A DNA stretch of 64,000 bases from Gp7-AA6 sp036395755 (lineage in GTDB: Bacteria; Acidobacteriota; Thermoanaerobaculia; UBA5066; Gp7-AA6). The translations under genes and the position numbers were made by a program. The notes under the pieces were generated by a model. It had not been told where the DNA came from. It did no database searches and was given only the letters and a program-made list of their open reading frames with translations. Below are positions 26,820 through 34,764 of this stretch, piece by piece (the stretch's first letter is position 1; every line of letters begins with the position of its first letter). The stretch spans positions 40,439 to 104,438 of the forward strand of contig DASWCZ010000016.1 of assembly GCA_036395755.1 (NCBI GenBank), read 5' to 3'.

Positions 26820-27620
26820 GTGCGGGCCGACCACCGGGCCGTCCTCCTCCGCCGCCGCGTCTTCTCTCCCGGCTTCTTTTCCGTGACCTTCCGCGCTCCC
26901 CTCCTCGCGCGTGAAGTCTCGCCCGGACAGTTCGTGATGCTCGAAGTCGCGGGACGCCTGCGACCCTACTTGCGCCGCGCGTACTCCGTCGCGGACGCCG
27001 AACGCGACGCGGGCGAGGTCGAGTTTCTGGTGCGGACGATCGGCCCCGGGACCGCGACCCTCGAGGATCTCGCCGAAGGGTCGGCGGCGTCGCTTCTGGG
27101 CCCGCTCGGCAACGGGTTTTCGCTCGACGGGCTCGGGCCGCGGGCGCGGGTGGCGGTCGTCGCCGGCGGCATCGGGGCGGCGCCGTTCCCGCTCCTCTTC
27201 CGCGCGCTCGCCGCGGCCGGAATCCCGGGGGACCTCTATCTCGGCGGTCGCAACGCGGCAGAGCTCGACTTCCGCTCGCGGTTCGAGGGGATCGTTCGCG
27301 GCGAAACGGTCATCTCAACCGACGACGGCTCGCTCGGAGAGAAGGGCTTCGTCACCGACTCGTTCGCGCGTCGGGCGGCCCCGAGCGCGTCGGCCTATGC
27401 GCGCGTTTTTGCCTGCGGACCGATGCCGATGTTCGCGGCCCTCGCGCGGGTCGTCGAGCGCTTCGGCCTCTCTTCCGAGTTCTCGACCGAGGCCGCGATG
27501 GGCTGCGGCTTCGGGGCTTGCCTCGGTTGCGTTATCCCGGCGACGGAGAAGGCGTTCGTGATCTCCTGCCTCGAGGGGCCGATCCTGGCGCCCGAGAAGA
27601 TTGCGTGGGAGAAGGTCTGA
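26820..27620 (+). CDS. pyrK: Dihydroorotate dehydrogenase electron-transfer subunit
   Basis: A 266-aa iron-sulfur flavoprotein that passes electrons from class 1B PyrD to NAD+. The N-terminal FAD domain has RRAYSVAD; the NAD domain has VAVVAGGIGAAPFPLLF. The C-terminal [2Fe-2S] ligands are CGFGACLGC and a later Cys in ISCLEGP. It overlaps pyrD. A GTG start with a -10-like hexamer 6 nt upstream suggests a leaderless operon mRNA. Confidence 0.93.
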   Translation: MRADHRAVLLRRRVFSPGFFSVTFRAPLLAREVSPGQFVMLEVAGRLRPYLRRAYSVADAERDAGEVEFLVRTIGPGTATLEDLAEGSAASLLGPLGNGFSLDGLGPRARVAVVAGGIGAAPFPLLFRALAAAGIPGDLYLGGRNAAELDFRSRFEGIVRGETVISTDDGSLGEKGFVTDSFARRAAPSASAYARVFACGPMPMFAALARVVERFGLSSEFSTEAAMGCGFGACLGCVIPATEKAFVISCLEGPILAPEKIAWEKV

Positions 27621-28567
27621 CGGACCCGGGGCTGAAAGTTCGGCTCGGCCCGCTCGAGCTCGCGAATCCGATCGTCACGGCGTCTGGAACGTTCGGATAC
27701 GGGCTGGAGTTCACCGACTTCGTCGATCTCTCGGACCTGGGCGCCCTCTGCACGAAAGGGCTCTCGCTCCGCCCGCACGCGGGCAACGCTCCGCCCCGGA
27801 TCTGCGAGACGCCGGCCGGCATGCTGAACGCGATCGGGCTGCAGAACGTCGGCGTCGAAGCCTTTCTCGCGGAGAAGCTGCCTCGGCTGCGGGAGCTCGG
27901 GGCGACGGTCATCGCGAACGTCTGGGGGGATACCGAGGAGGAGTACGTCGCGGTCGTCGAGGCGCTCGAAGACGCCGAAGGACTCGCCGCGATCGAGCTC
28001 AACATCTCCTGCCCGAACGTCGAGAAGGGCGGAATGCTGTTCGGCAACTCGCCGGCCGCTACCGCGTCTCTCGTATCGCGAGTGCGGGCCGCGACGCGCT
28101 CGACGCTCGTCGTCAAGCTGTCTCCGAACGCCCCCGACCTAGTCGAGTCGGCCCGCGCCGCCCGCGATTCGGGCGCCGACGTCCTCTCGCTCGTCAACAC
28201 GTTCGTCGGGATGGCCATCGATCCCGAGACCGCGCGGCCGCGCCTCTCCTTCGGGACGGGCGGCCTCTCGGGTCCCGCGATCAAGCCGCTCGCCCTGCGG
28301 ATGGTCTTCCAGGTCGCGCGGGCCCTTCCCGGCGCTCCCCTCATGGGGATCGGAGGAATCTCCGACCTCTCCGACGTGCTCGAGTTCCTTGCGGCGGGCG
28401 CGTCCGCCGTGCAGATCGGGACCGCGAACTTCCGGGATCCGGGCGTTTCGGGAAGACTCGTGAAGGAGCTCGCTGCATACTGCGCGGATCGGCGCGCGAC
28501 GGTCTCGGAGCTCGTCGGGCGCGCCCAGCGGACGGGGGCCGGCGGCGACGCGGGGGCGGAGGGGTGA
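27605..28567 (+). CDS. pyrD: Dihydroorotate dehydrogenase, class 1B catalytic subunit
   Basis: About 320 aa. A FMN barrel enzyme oxidising dihydroorotate to orotate. NPIVTASGTFGYG near the N-terminus, the catalytic Cys in ELNISCPNVEKGG, and FGTGGLSGPAIKPLALR mark the NAD-dependent class 1B type, in agreement with pyrK next to it. GTG at 27605 is used; a CTG at 27617, overlapping the pyrK TGA after GGAGAAGG, is an alternative. The longer in-frame extension inside pyrK is rejected. Confidence 0.94.
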   Translation: MGEGLTDPGLKVRLGPLELANPIVTASGTFGYGLEFTDFVDLSDLGALCTKGLSLRPHAGNAPPRICETPAGMLNAIGLQNVGVEAFLAEKLPRLRELGATVIANVWGDTEEEYVAVVEALEDAEGLAAIELNISCPNVEKGGMLFGNSPAATASLVSRVRAATRSTLVVKLSPNAPDLVESARAARDSGADVLSLVNTFVGMAIDPETARPRLSFGTGGLSGPAIKPLALRMVFQVARALPGAPLMGIGGISDLSDVLEFLAAGASAVQIGTANFRDPGVSGRLVKELAAYCADRRATVSELVGRAQRTGAGGDAGAEG

Positions 28568-29265
28568 GAGAAGAGCGGCTGTGCGTCGCGCTCGACTTCG
28601 CATCACGGCCCGAGATTCTCGCGGCCGCGCAGCGCTTCGGAGAGAGAGCCGGTTGGCTGAAAGTCGGCCTCGAGGCGTTCGTCGCGGAGGGTCCCTCGAT
28701 CGTCGCCGAGGTCGCGGAGACCGGCGCGCGCGTCTTTCTCGACCTGAAGCTCCACGACATCCCGACGACGGTCGGCCGCGCGGTCGCGGCGGCGTCGCGC
28801 TCGGGCGCCGCGATGGTAACCGTCCACGCGCTCGGCGGACGGGAGATGCTGCTCGCCGCGCGGGAAGCGGCGGCCGGCCCGGGCGCGCGTCTCGACCTCG
28901 TCGCCGTGACGCTCCTGACGTCGCTCGATGCGCGCTCGCTCGCGGATCTGCCGATCGCCGGACATCCCGAGGGGATCGCGCGCCGGCTCGCCGTTCTCGC
29001 CAAGGAGTGCGGGCTCGAAGGCGTCGTCTGCGCGCCGCGCGACGTCGCCTCGGTCAAGGGCGCGTGCGGTTCCGGCTTTCTCGCGGTCGTGCCGGGGATC
29101 CGGCCCGCGGCGAGCGAGAGCTTCGACCAGAAACGCGTCGCGACGCCCGCCGCCGCTCTTCGAGCCGGAGCAGACGTGCTCGTCGTCGGCCGGCCGCTGA
29201 CGGCCGCGCCCGACCCGGATGCGGCGCTCGCGTCTCTGCTCGCGGAAATACAATCGGTCTCGTGA
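28564..29265 (+). CDS. pyrF: Orotidine 5'-phosphate decarboxylase
   Basis: A 233-aa enzyme giving UMP, the last step of de novo pyrimidine synthesis. CVALDF near the N-terminus and the catalytic DLKLHDIPTTV loop (Asp and Lys residues) are the family signature; VVPGIRP and DVLVVGRPLT form the phosphate-binding end. The GTG start overlaps the pyrD stop (GTGA). pyrE and the earlier steps are not in the window. Confidence 0.95.
   Translation: MREERLCVALDFASRPEILAAAQRFGERAGWLKVGLEAFVAEGPSIVAEVAETGARVFLDLKLHDIPTTVGRAVAAASRSGAAMVTVHALGGREMLLAAREAAAGPGARLDLVAVTLLTSLDARSLADLPIAGHPEGIARRLAVLAKECGLEGVVCAPRDVASVKGACGSGFLAVVPGIRPAASESFDQKRVATPAAALRAGADVLVVGRPLTAAPDPDAALASLLAEIQSVS
29249..29254 (+). promoter_or_regulatory. 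Possible internal -10 inside pyrF
   Basis: TACAAT lies in the last codons of pyrF, 7 nt before the GTG of the phosphodiesterase gene. It could give a leaderless transcript for that gene alone. Confidence 0.35.
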
Positions 29266-30053
29266 CCGATCGAGGACTGAGCGACCGTTCGAGCGAGTGG
29301 CGCGAGCCGCATCCCACCTGGATCGTGGGGCACCGGGGCGCGCCGCGTCGCGCCCGGGAGAACACGATCGAGAGCTTCGACTGGGCCGAGAGCATCGGAG
29401 TCGACGCCATCGAGTTCGACCTCCGCCAGACCCGCGACGGTGAGTCCGTAGTCTTCCATGACGATGAAGTCGCTCTCGGCACGCAGCGGGTGCCGATCCG
29501 GAGCTTCACGACGCGGGAGATCGAGAAGCTCGTCCTTCCCTCGGAACACGGGGAGTATCGGATCCCGAGGCTTCCCGACGTGTTCCACCGTTACGGACGG
29601 TCTCTCCGGTACGTCGTCGAGGTGAAGGCGTCTGCCGGCTTCGACCGCGGCGTGATGGCGCGGCGCATCGCGACCCTCGCCTCCGAGTACGGAGTCGGCT
29701 CGCGGTGCCTCATCGTCAGTTTCGATGCCGAATTCTGCAAGAGGATGCGCGAGATCGATCCCGTTCTCGCGACCGGCTATCTCTTCGACCATCCCGTCGC
29801 CCTGCCGGAAGTCGGGCGCCTGACCCCGCTCTTCCCACCCGTGGACGCCATCGGGCCGGCGCGACAGCTGGCGACGCCGCCGCTGCTCGCGCAGGCAGCC
29901 GCGGCCGGGCTGTCCGTCCACACCTGGACCGTCAACGAGCCCGATGAGATCCGCCGGTTTCTCGCGGCCGGCATCGCTTCCCTGACGACGGACGTACCCG
30001 ACGTCGCGATCGCTCTTCGCGCCGAGGCCGCCCCGGCGGCTTCGTTCGAGTAG
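29262..30053 (+). CDS. Glycerophosphodiester phosphodiesterase
   Basis: A 263-aa GDPD-family barrel enzyme, cytoplasmic (no signal peptide), hydrolysing glycerophosphodiesters to glycerol 3-phosphate and an alcohol. The catalytic motif is VGHRGAPRRARENTIESF, metal ligands are in EFDLRQTRDGE and VVFHDDEV, and the C-terminal VHTWTVNEP and TTDVPD follow the family. It is UgpQ-like. The GTG overlaps the pyrF stop (GTGA). The link to pyrimidine genes is probably only positional. Confidence 0.9.
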   Translation: MTDRGLSDRSSEWREPHPTWIVGHRGAPRRARENTIESFDWAESIGVDAIEFDLRQTRDGESVVFHDDEVALGTQRVPIRSFTTREIEKLVLPSEHGEYRIPRLPDVFHRYGRSLRYVVEVKASAGFDRGVMARRIATLASEYGVGSRCLIVSFDAEFCKRMREIDPVLATGYLFDHPVALPEVGRLTPLFPPVDAIGPARQLATPPLLAQAAAAGLSVHTWTVNEPDEIRRFLAAGIASLTTDVPDVAIALRAEAAPAASFE

Positions 30054-30065
30054 AAAGGAACCGAC

Positions 30066-30425
30066 ATGCAGATCCTCGGGCTCGTGGCTATCGGGATCGC
30101 CGCCGGCGTCGCGGCCGGGATGTTCGGGATCGGGGGCGGCCTGATCATCGTGCCGGCCCTCGTGCTGTTCTACCGCCTTTCCCAGCACGCGGCGGTCGGG
30201 ACCTCGCTCGGCGCGATCCTCCTTCCCGTGGGCGCGCTCGGCGCGTGGGTCTATTACCGCAATGGCAACCTGAACGTGCGGTACTCGCTCTTGATCGCGG
30301 CCGGACTGCTCGTCGGCGGATTCCTGGGGGCGGAGCTCGTCGCGCCCGTCTCGGATTTGACGCTGCGGCGTCTCTTCGGAGCGTTTCTCCTTCTCGTGTC
30401 GGTCAAGATGATTCTGGGGAAATAG
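30066..30425 (+). CDS. Half-size TauE/SafE-type membrane transporter
   Basis: A 119-aa protein with four membrane helices. The opening repeat GIAAGVAAGMFGIGGGLIIVPAL and QHAAVGTSLGAI are the signature of one half of a TauE/SafE (DUF81) sulfite/anion exporter, whose normal form has two such repeats in about 250 residues. Here the gene ends cleanly after the first half, so it probably acts as a homodimer. AAAGGA precedes the ATG. Confidence 0.85.
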   Translation: MQILGLVAIGIAAGVAAGMFGIGGGLIIVPALVLFYRLSQHAAVGTSLGAILLPVGALGAWVYYRNGNLNVRYSLLIAAGLLVGGFLGAELVAPVSDLTLRRLFGAFLLLVSVKMILGK

Positions 30426-30493
30426 GAATTCCGTTGCAGAACCAGAGGTTGGCACCTGCCGTACACGTTGACCTTTTTCCGAAAGGAGTCATC

Positions 30494-30967
30494 ATGAAGA
30501 GGTTCTTTTCGCTCGCTCTCGCGGTGTCGTTGTCGGCCGCGCTTCCGGCCGTTTCAGCCCTCGCTCAACAGAAAGAGCACCCCAAGGAACATCCCCAGAA
30601 TCCCCCGTCCGAAAAGAAACTCTCGACCGACGACATCGATGCGGCGATCCGGGCCCACATCGATGAGAAGTCGAAGGCGTCCGGTGGCCGCTTCGAGGTG
30701 CGGGACGACGTCATGAACAAGACCTGGAGCCTCGAGCTCGTCCGCGTCCACAAAGACAAACTGCAGGCGCTCGCCGACGGCCGCTACTTTGCGTGCGTCG
30801 ACTTCAAGGCGCCGGATGCGACGATGGTAGACGTAGACTTCTTCCTGAAGAAGGACGGGGATAAGCTCGCGGTGACCGACACGACCGTGCACAAGGTCGA
30901 CGGCAAGGCGCGCTACAACTACGAGGAGAAGAACGGCGTCTGGGTGCGCGTCGCCGAGAAGAGTTGA
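30494..30967 (+). CDS. Exported hypothetical protein
   Basis: A 157-aa protein with a Sec signal peptide (basic start, hydrophobic core, AVSALAQ near residues 19-25). The mature part begins with a His/Lys/Pro-rich linker (EHPKEHPQNPPSEKK) and continues as a small alpha-beta domain of about 110 residues. GAAAGGAG lies about 5 nt upstream of the ATG. It is 9 bp from the transglutaminase-like gene and probably cotranscribed with it. No family is recognised with certainty. Confidence 0.75.
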   Translation: MKRFFSLALAVSLSAALPAVSALAQQKEHPKEHPQNPPSEKKLSTDDIDAAIRAHIDEKSKASGGRFEVRDDVMNKTWSLELVRVHKDKLQALADGRYFACVDFKAPDATMVDVDFFLKKDGDKLAVTDTTVHKVDGKARYNYEEKNGVWVRVAEKS

Positions 30968-30976
30968 GGGGCGACC

Positions 30977-31978
30977 ATGAAGTCCCCGGCGATCGTCCTC
31001 TTTACCGCGCTGGCGGCGGCCTCGGCTTCGCCTCACTCCCGCGAGCCGTCCGCTCGCTCGATCGGAGCCACGTACGTCGCGACGGTCGAGAAGGTACCGG
31101 CCGGTACGGAGCGACTCGAGCTCTGGGTTCCGCTCCCGACCGACTCGGAGTTCCAGCAAATCCGGAATTTGAAGATCGACAGCCCGTATCCGTGGAGCGT
31201 GCGCCGCGAGCGGGAGCACGGCAACTCGTACCTGTATCTCTCGGCGATGCAACCGCGCACCGGTCGTCTCGAGATCCGGGTGAGTTTCGAAGCCGAGCGT
31301 CGAGAGGTGCTGCGTTCCGCACTGACGCTGGCTTCGCGGCGCGAGCCGCGCCCCGACGACCTTTCCCGCTATCTCCAGCCGAATCGCCTCGTGACGTTGT
31401 CCCCCCGCGTGCGCGATCTCGCGCAGCGAATCACGTTGGGCCGGAGCACCGCGGAGGGAAAGGCGCACGCGATCTACGACTGGCTGGTCAACACGATGCT
31501 CTACGACAAGACGACGCCCGGCTGGGGGATGGGCGACACCGAGCGCGCCTGCGACGTGCAGAAGGGAAACTGCACCGACTTTCACTCCCTCTTCATCTCG
31601 CTCGCCCGCGCGGAGGGAATACCTGCGCGCTTCGTGATCGGCTTCCCGTTGAAAAAAGATTCTGCCGGTACGATCCCCGGCTATCACTGCTGGGCGGAGT
31701 TCTGGCTGGAAGGGGTCGGGTGGGTGCCGGTAGATGCTTCCGAGGCGTCGAAGAGCACGGACTCGGCGCGGCGCGATTACCTCTTCGGCAACCTCGATCC
31801 CGACCGGATCCAGTTCACCGTGGGACGCGATCTGGTTCTCGATCCACCGCCGTGCGCCGAGCCGCTCAACTACTTCATCTATCCGCACGCCGAGGCAGAC
31901 GGCGCTCCTCTCACGCCGGTGTCGATCCAGCTCGAATATCGCGATCTGCCGACCCGCGCGATTGCCGCGACGAAGTAG
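30977..31978 (+). CDS. Secreted transglutaminase-like protein
   Basis: A 333-aa protein with a signal peptide. The N-terminal 130 residues are a beta-rich domain typical of transglutaminase-like proteins (LELWVPLPTDSEFQQIRNL). The core holds the catalytic triad: Cys in KGNCTDFHSLF, His in IPGYHCWAEFW and Asp in WVPVDASEA. In bacteria such proteins usually act as cysteine peptidases or peptide crosslinkers in the periplasm. It ends 15 bp from the converging glycosylase gene. Confidence 0.88.
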   Translation: MKSPAIVLFTALAAASASPHSREPSARSIGATYVATVEKVPAGTERLELWVPLPTDSEFQQIRNLKIDSPYPWSVRREREHGNSYLYLSAMQPRTGRLEIRVSFEAERREVLRSALTLASRREPRPDDLSRYLQPNRLVTLSPRVRDLAQRITLGRSTAEGKAHAIYDWLVNTMLYDKTTPGWGMGDTERACDVQKGNCTDFHSLFISLARAEGIPARFVIGFPLKKDSAGTIPGYHCWAEFWLEGVGWVPVDASEASKSTDSARRDYLFGNLDPDRIQFTVGRDLVLDPPPCAEPLNYFIYPHAEADGAPLTPVSIQLEYRDLPTRAIAATK

Positions 31979-31993
31979 CCGACCGCTCGCCTT

Positions 31994-32575
31994 TCACTTC
32001 GGAAGATCCCTCCCGACCTGCCGGTGGCGGAAGCAGCCCACGAGGTGATCGTTCACCATCCCGACAGCCTGCATGAACGCGTAGCAGATCGTCGGTCCGA
32101 CGAAACGAAATCCGCGGCGTCGCAGCGCGCGGCTCATCTCGCGAGACTCGGCGGTTTCGGCGGGGACTTCCTCGGGGGAGCGCCACGCGTTGCGCTTTTG
32201 CCCGCCGCCGCCGAGGTTCCAGATCTCTTTCCCGAAGGAACCGGCGTCGCGCCGGATGCTCATGACGGCGCGGGCGTTCGACAGGACCGATTCGAGCTTT
32301 CCGCGGTGCCGGACAATTCCCGGATCCTGAAGCAGCCGATCGATCGTCTGCGGGCGGAATCGGGCGACGGCGGCGGGATCGAATCCCGCGAACGCCCGCC
32401 TGTAGCCGTCGCGTTTTCGCAGGATGGTGATCCACGCCAGGCCTGCCTGCGCACCCTCGAGGGTCAGGAGCTCGAAGAGATGGCGGTCGTCGAACGACGG
32501 AACGCCCCATTCCACGTCGTGGTACACCCGGAGCAGAGGTTCGCCTTCGGCCCACGGGCAGCGCCGGACGTTCAC
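31994..32575 (-). CDS. tag: DNA-3-methyladenine glycosylase I
   Basis: A 193-aa base-excision repair enzyme removing 3-methyladenine. Zinc-ligand residues are visible: Cys in RRCPWA, His in YHDVEWG, and the C-terminal His and Cys in NDHLVGCFRH. The HhH-type core includes AGLAWITILRKRDGYRRAF and FVGPTICYAFMQA, both diagnostic. GTG at 32575 overlaps the SDR stop (GTGA), so it is translationally coupled to that gene. Confidence 0.95.
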   Translation of the reverse strand: MNVRRCPWAEGEPLLRVYHDVEWGVPSFDDRHLFELLTLEGAQAGLAWITILRKRDGYRRAFAGFDPAAVARFRPQTIDRLLQDPGIVRHRGKLESVLSNARAVMSIRRDAGSFGKEIWNLGGGGQKRNAWRSPEEVPAETAESREMSRALRRRGFRFVGPTICYAFMQAVGMVNDHLVGCFRHRQVGRDLPK

Positions 32576-33306
32576 GGCTGGATGGCCAGGTGTGTCCCAC
32601 CCAACACTTCGAGCGCCGCGCCCGTGATCGCCGCAGCGTCGTCGGAAGCCAGAAAGAGCACGGTCCGCGCGACGTCGCGGGGCCAGAGCTTCTCCGCCAG
32701 CGGCTCGCTCCGCGAGGGCGCGCCCGTCTCGTCTTCCTTGTTCTCGACGGTCCCCGGGCAGACGGCGTTGACCGCGATGTTGTAGCCGCGGAACTCCCGC
32801 GCGAGGCTCTGCGTCAGCCCGATCAACCCGAACTTCGCGGCGCTGTGAGCCGCGAGGTTCGCTTCGCCGCGCATCCCGTGGATCGAAGACACGTTGACGA
32901 TCCGTCCGCGCCGCCGGCGCATCATGCCGGGCAGGACGGCGCGGCAAAAGTTTGCGGCGCCGGTCAGGTTCGTCGCGAGGACCAGTTCCCATTCTTTCGA
33001 GGAAAGCTCTAGGAAGGGCCGCCACAGGAAGACCCCCGCGTTGTTGACGAGGACGTCGATCGGGCCGAGCTCGGATTCCGCCCGCTCGACGCAGGCTTCC
33101 ACGCCGTCGCGGTCGCGGATGTCCGTCGGGATGGCGACCGCGCGCGCTCCCGCCTGCTCGACCGCTCTGGCGGTCTGGAGCAGCTCGCTCTCCGTGCGCG
33201 CGACGAGCGCGAGGCGCGCGCCTTCCTCCGCGAAGCGCAGCGCGACCGAGCGGCCGATTCCCCGGGAGGCACCGGTGACGAGAACGGTCCGGTCGTGAAA
33301 CTTCAT
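32572..33306 (-). CDS. SDR family oxidoreductase with Tyr-to-His active site change
   Basis: A 244-aa Rossmann-fold short-chain dehydrogenase. The cofactor loop is VTGASRGIGRS (residues 10-20), NNAG at 88-91, and the catalytic Ser is in NVSSIHG. The normal YxxxK reads HSAAK: His154 (codon CAC) replaces the catalytic Tyr, while Lys158 remains. Activity may be lost or altered. It is coupled by 4-bp overlaps to the split-barrel gene upstream and tag downstream. Confidence 0.9.
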   Translation of the reverse strand: MKFHDRTVLVTGASRGIGRSVALRFAEEGARLALVARTESELLQTARAVEQAGARAVAIPTDIRDRDGVEACVERAESELGPIDVLVNNAGVFLWRPFLELSSKEWELVLATNLTGAANFCRAVLPGMMRRRRGRIVNVSSIHGMRGEANLAAHSAAKFGLIGLTQSLAREFRGYNIAVNAVCPGTVENKEDETGAPSRSEPLAEKLWPRDVARTVLFLASDDAAAITGAALEVLGGTHLAIQP

Positions 33307-33782
33307 CGGCCGGGTACCCGTCCGCCGAGCTCCTGGTAGAGCTCGTCGGAGAAGAGGCGCTCGGAGCCCCGCGCCGTGAACGTCGGGCCTCCCGCCAGAA
33401 CGACCGCGCCTTCTTCCGGGGCAGCACGATCCACCTTCACCCGAACGATCGCGAGAGGGAAGATCTGCCGGTCGGGATCGAAGTCGGAGGCGTGGCCGCG
33501 TCCGGCTTTCGTCTGCACCCAGACCGCCTTGTTGCGGGCCAGGTACAAAAGGGTCGCCGTCTTGCGCCGGATCAGGTTGGCCGCCGTGCGGCTGCCGGCG
33601 CGCACGGCGACGGCCAAAACCGTGCGTGAGCGGGCCCGGACCTCGCCGAGAGTCAGGAGGGCGGCTCTCGGGAGCCCGCCCGGATCGACGGTCAGCAAGG
33701 GCAGGGCGAGCCGTCGTCGTGCCCGGAAACCCGCGCCGGAGAGCGCGAACTGAATCTCTACCGGCAGCCGGTCGAGCTCCAT
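33303..33782 (-). CDS. Pyridoxamine-phosphate-oxidase-like split-barrel protein
   Basis: A 159-aa protein. The pattern RLALPLLTVDPGGLPRAALL, then RTVLAVAVRAGSRTAANL, then TATLLYLARN fits the FMN-binding split-barrel fold of pyridoxamine 5'-phosphate oxidase-like proteins. The cofactor is not proven. The ATG at 33782 has TAAACT 6 nt upstream and no Shine-Dalgarno (leaderless type), which favours it over a TTG at 33788. It is first in a three-gene coupled unit with the SDR and tag. Confidence 0.7.
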   Translation of the reverse strand: MELDRLPVEIQFALSGAGFRARRRLALPLLTVDPGGLPRAALLTLGEVRARSRTVLAVAVRAGSRTAANLIRRKTATLLYLARNKAVWVQTKAGRGHASDFDPDRQIFPLAIVRVKVDRAAPEEGAVVLAGGPTFTARGSERLFSDELYQELGGRVPGR

Positions 33783-33788
33783 CGCCAA

Positions 33789-33794
33789 AGTTTA
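33789..33794 (-). promoter_or_regulatory. Probable -10 of split-barrel/SDR/tag operon
   Basis: On the minus strand TAAACT occupies 33794-33789, 6 nt before the ATG at 33782. There is no Shine-Dalgarno. Confidence 0.45.
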
Positions 33795-33809
33795 TTGCGA
33801 GTGACGAAG

Positions 33810-33862
33810 TCGCGGGGACAGGCCCTGCGAATGTCGCGGGGACAGGCCCTGCGGGCCTGCAC
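33810..33862. repeat. Tandem GGGGACAGGCCCTGC repeat
   Basis: TCGCGGGGACAGGCCCTGCG occurs at 33810-33829 and again at 33834-33853, then GGCCTGCAC follows, making a short palindrome with GCAGGCCC. An inverted copy lies at 39021-39048. It sits between two divergent genes. The type resembles REP sequences linked to REP-associated transposases, though no such gene is present here. Confidence 0.75.
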
Positions 33863-33910
33863 GCGCAACCGAACTCAGAGCAGCGATGCGAACGTCCCGG
33901 ACCCGTCCAA

Positions 33911-33916
33911 TATGAT
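33911..33916 (+). promoter_or_regulatory. Probable -10 of leaderless exported-protein gene
   Basis: TATGAT ends 6 nt before the ATG at 33923. CGGGGG lies between, too close to be a normal ribosome-binding site. Confidence 0.45.
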
Positions 33917-33922
33917 CGGGGG

Positions 33923-34702
33923 ATGAAAACCACACGGCGTCGGGCACTTCTTTTCGGAGCCGCGGCGGCGATCGCGGCGTTCGCTCCGCCTCGACCGATC
34001 TTCGCGGACGAAAAGGCGGACCGAGTCGCGCACGAGCTCGTGACCGCGCTCGGCGGCGGGACCGCCTGGGAGAAAGCGCGTCAGCTCCGCTTTGACTTCG
34101 CCGTCGAGCGCGAGGGCACACGCGTGGCCGAGTTTCATCACCTCTGGGATCGATACACGGGGGACTACCGGCTGCTCGGGGCCGACAAGTCGGGAGCTCC
34201 GTACGCGGTCTACTTCAACGTCAACACCCGCGACGGCAGCGCGTTCGTCAACGGCCGGGCGGTGGAGGGCGACGAGAAGAAGAAGCTCCTCGAAACCGCC
34301 TACGGGCGCTTCATCAACGACTCCTACTGGCTCCTCGCGCCCTGGAAAGTCTTCGATCCCGGCGTGCACCGTGACTACGACGGGGAAAAGGCCGGCCCGG
34401 ACGGGGCGCTGTGCGACGTGATTCGCCTGTCTTTCGACAACGTCGGCCTGACGCCGAAAGACGTTTACTGGTTGTGGGTGACGCGCGACGGGAGACGCAT
34501 GGTCGAGTGGCAGTACGTCCTCGGGGGCGCGCAGGAAGAGCCGACGACCGCGCTCTGGAAAGACTGGAAGACCTTCGGCGGCGTCTCGCTCTCGCTCGAA
34601 AAGACCCTCGTGGGAAAGCCGGTCCGGATCGTCTTCGAGAACGTCGTCATCTCGCCGTCGCGCGACGACAAGGAGTTCGCGGCCCCGTCCGGGGGCCGTT
34701 AG
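33923..34702 (+). CDS. Exported protein, LolA/DUF6503-like fold
   Basis: A 259-aa protein with a twin-arginine-like leader (KTTRRRALLFGAAAAIAAF, cleavage near residue 28). The mature part is beta-rich with WDRYTGDYRLLG and NDSYWLLAPWKVFDPG, patterns seen in LolA-like or DUF6503-type lipoprotein-fold proteins that bind hydrophobic ligands. No catalytic motif is apparent. The assignment is by resemblance only. Confidence 0.7.
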   Translation: MKTTRRRALLFGAAAAIAAFAPPRPIFADEKADRVAHELVTALGGGTAWEKARQLRFDFAVEREGTRVAEFHHLWDRYTGDYRLLGADKSGAPYAVYFNVNTRDGSAFVNGRAVEGDEKKKLLETAYGRFINDSYWLLAPWKVFDPGVHRDYDGEKAGPDGALCDVIRLSFDNVGLTPKDVYWLWVTRDGRRMVEWQYVLGGAQEEPTTALWKDWKTFGGVSLSLEKTLVGKPVRIVFENVVISPSRDDKEFAAPSGGR

Positions 34703-34703
34703 A

Positions 34704-34764
34704 GGGTCAACGCTGAATCGCTGAATTCGTGCCAGTCCTGAATTCAGTCATTCAGCGTTGACCC
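34704..34764. repeat. Long nested stem-loop overlapping a gene start
   Basis: Arms 34704-34718 and 34750-34764 are perfect 15-bp inverted repeats (GGGTCAACGCTGAAT). Inside them 34721-34728 and 34740-34747 pair perfectly (CTGAATTC), leaving an 11-nt loop and one 2-nt internal mismatch. The 3' arm contains the TTG (34758) that opens the esterase frame. There is no T-tract, so it is not a standard terminator. Confidence 0.85.
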
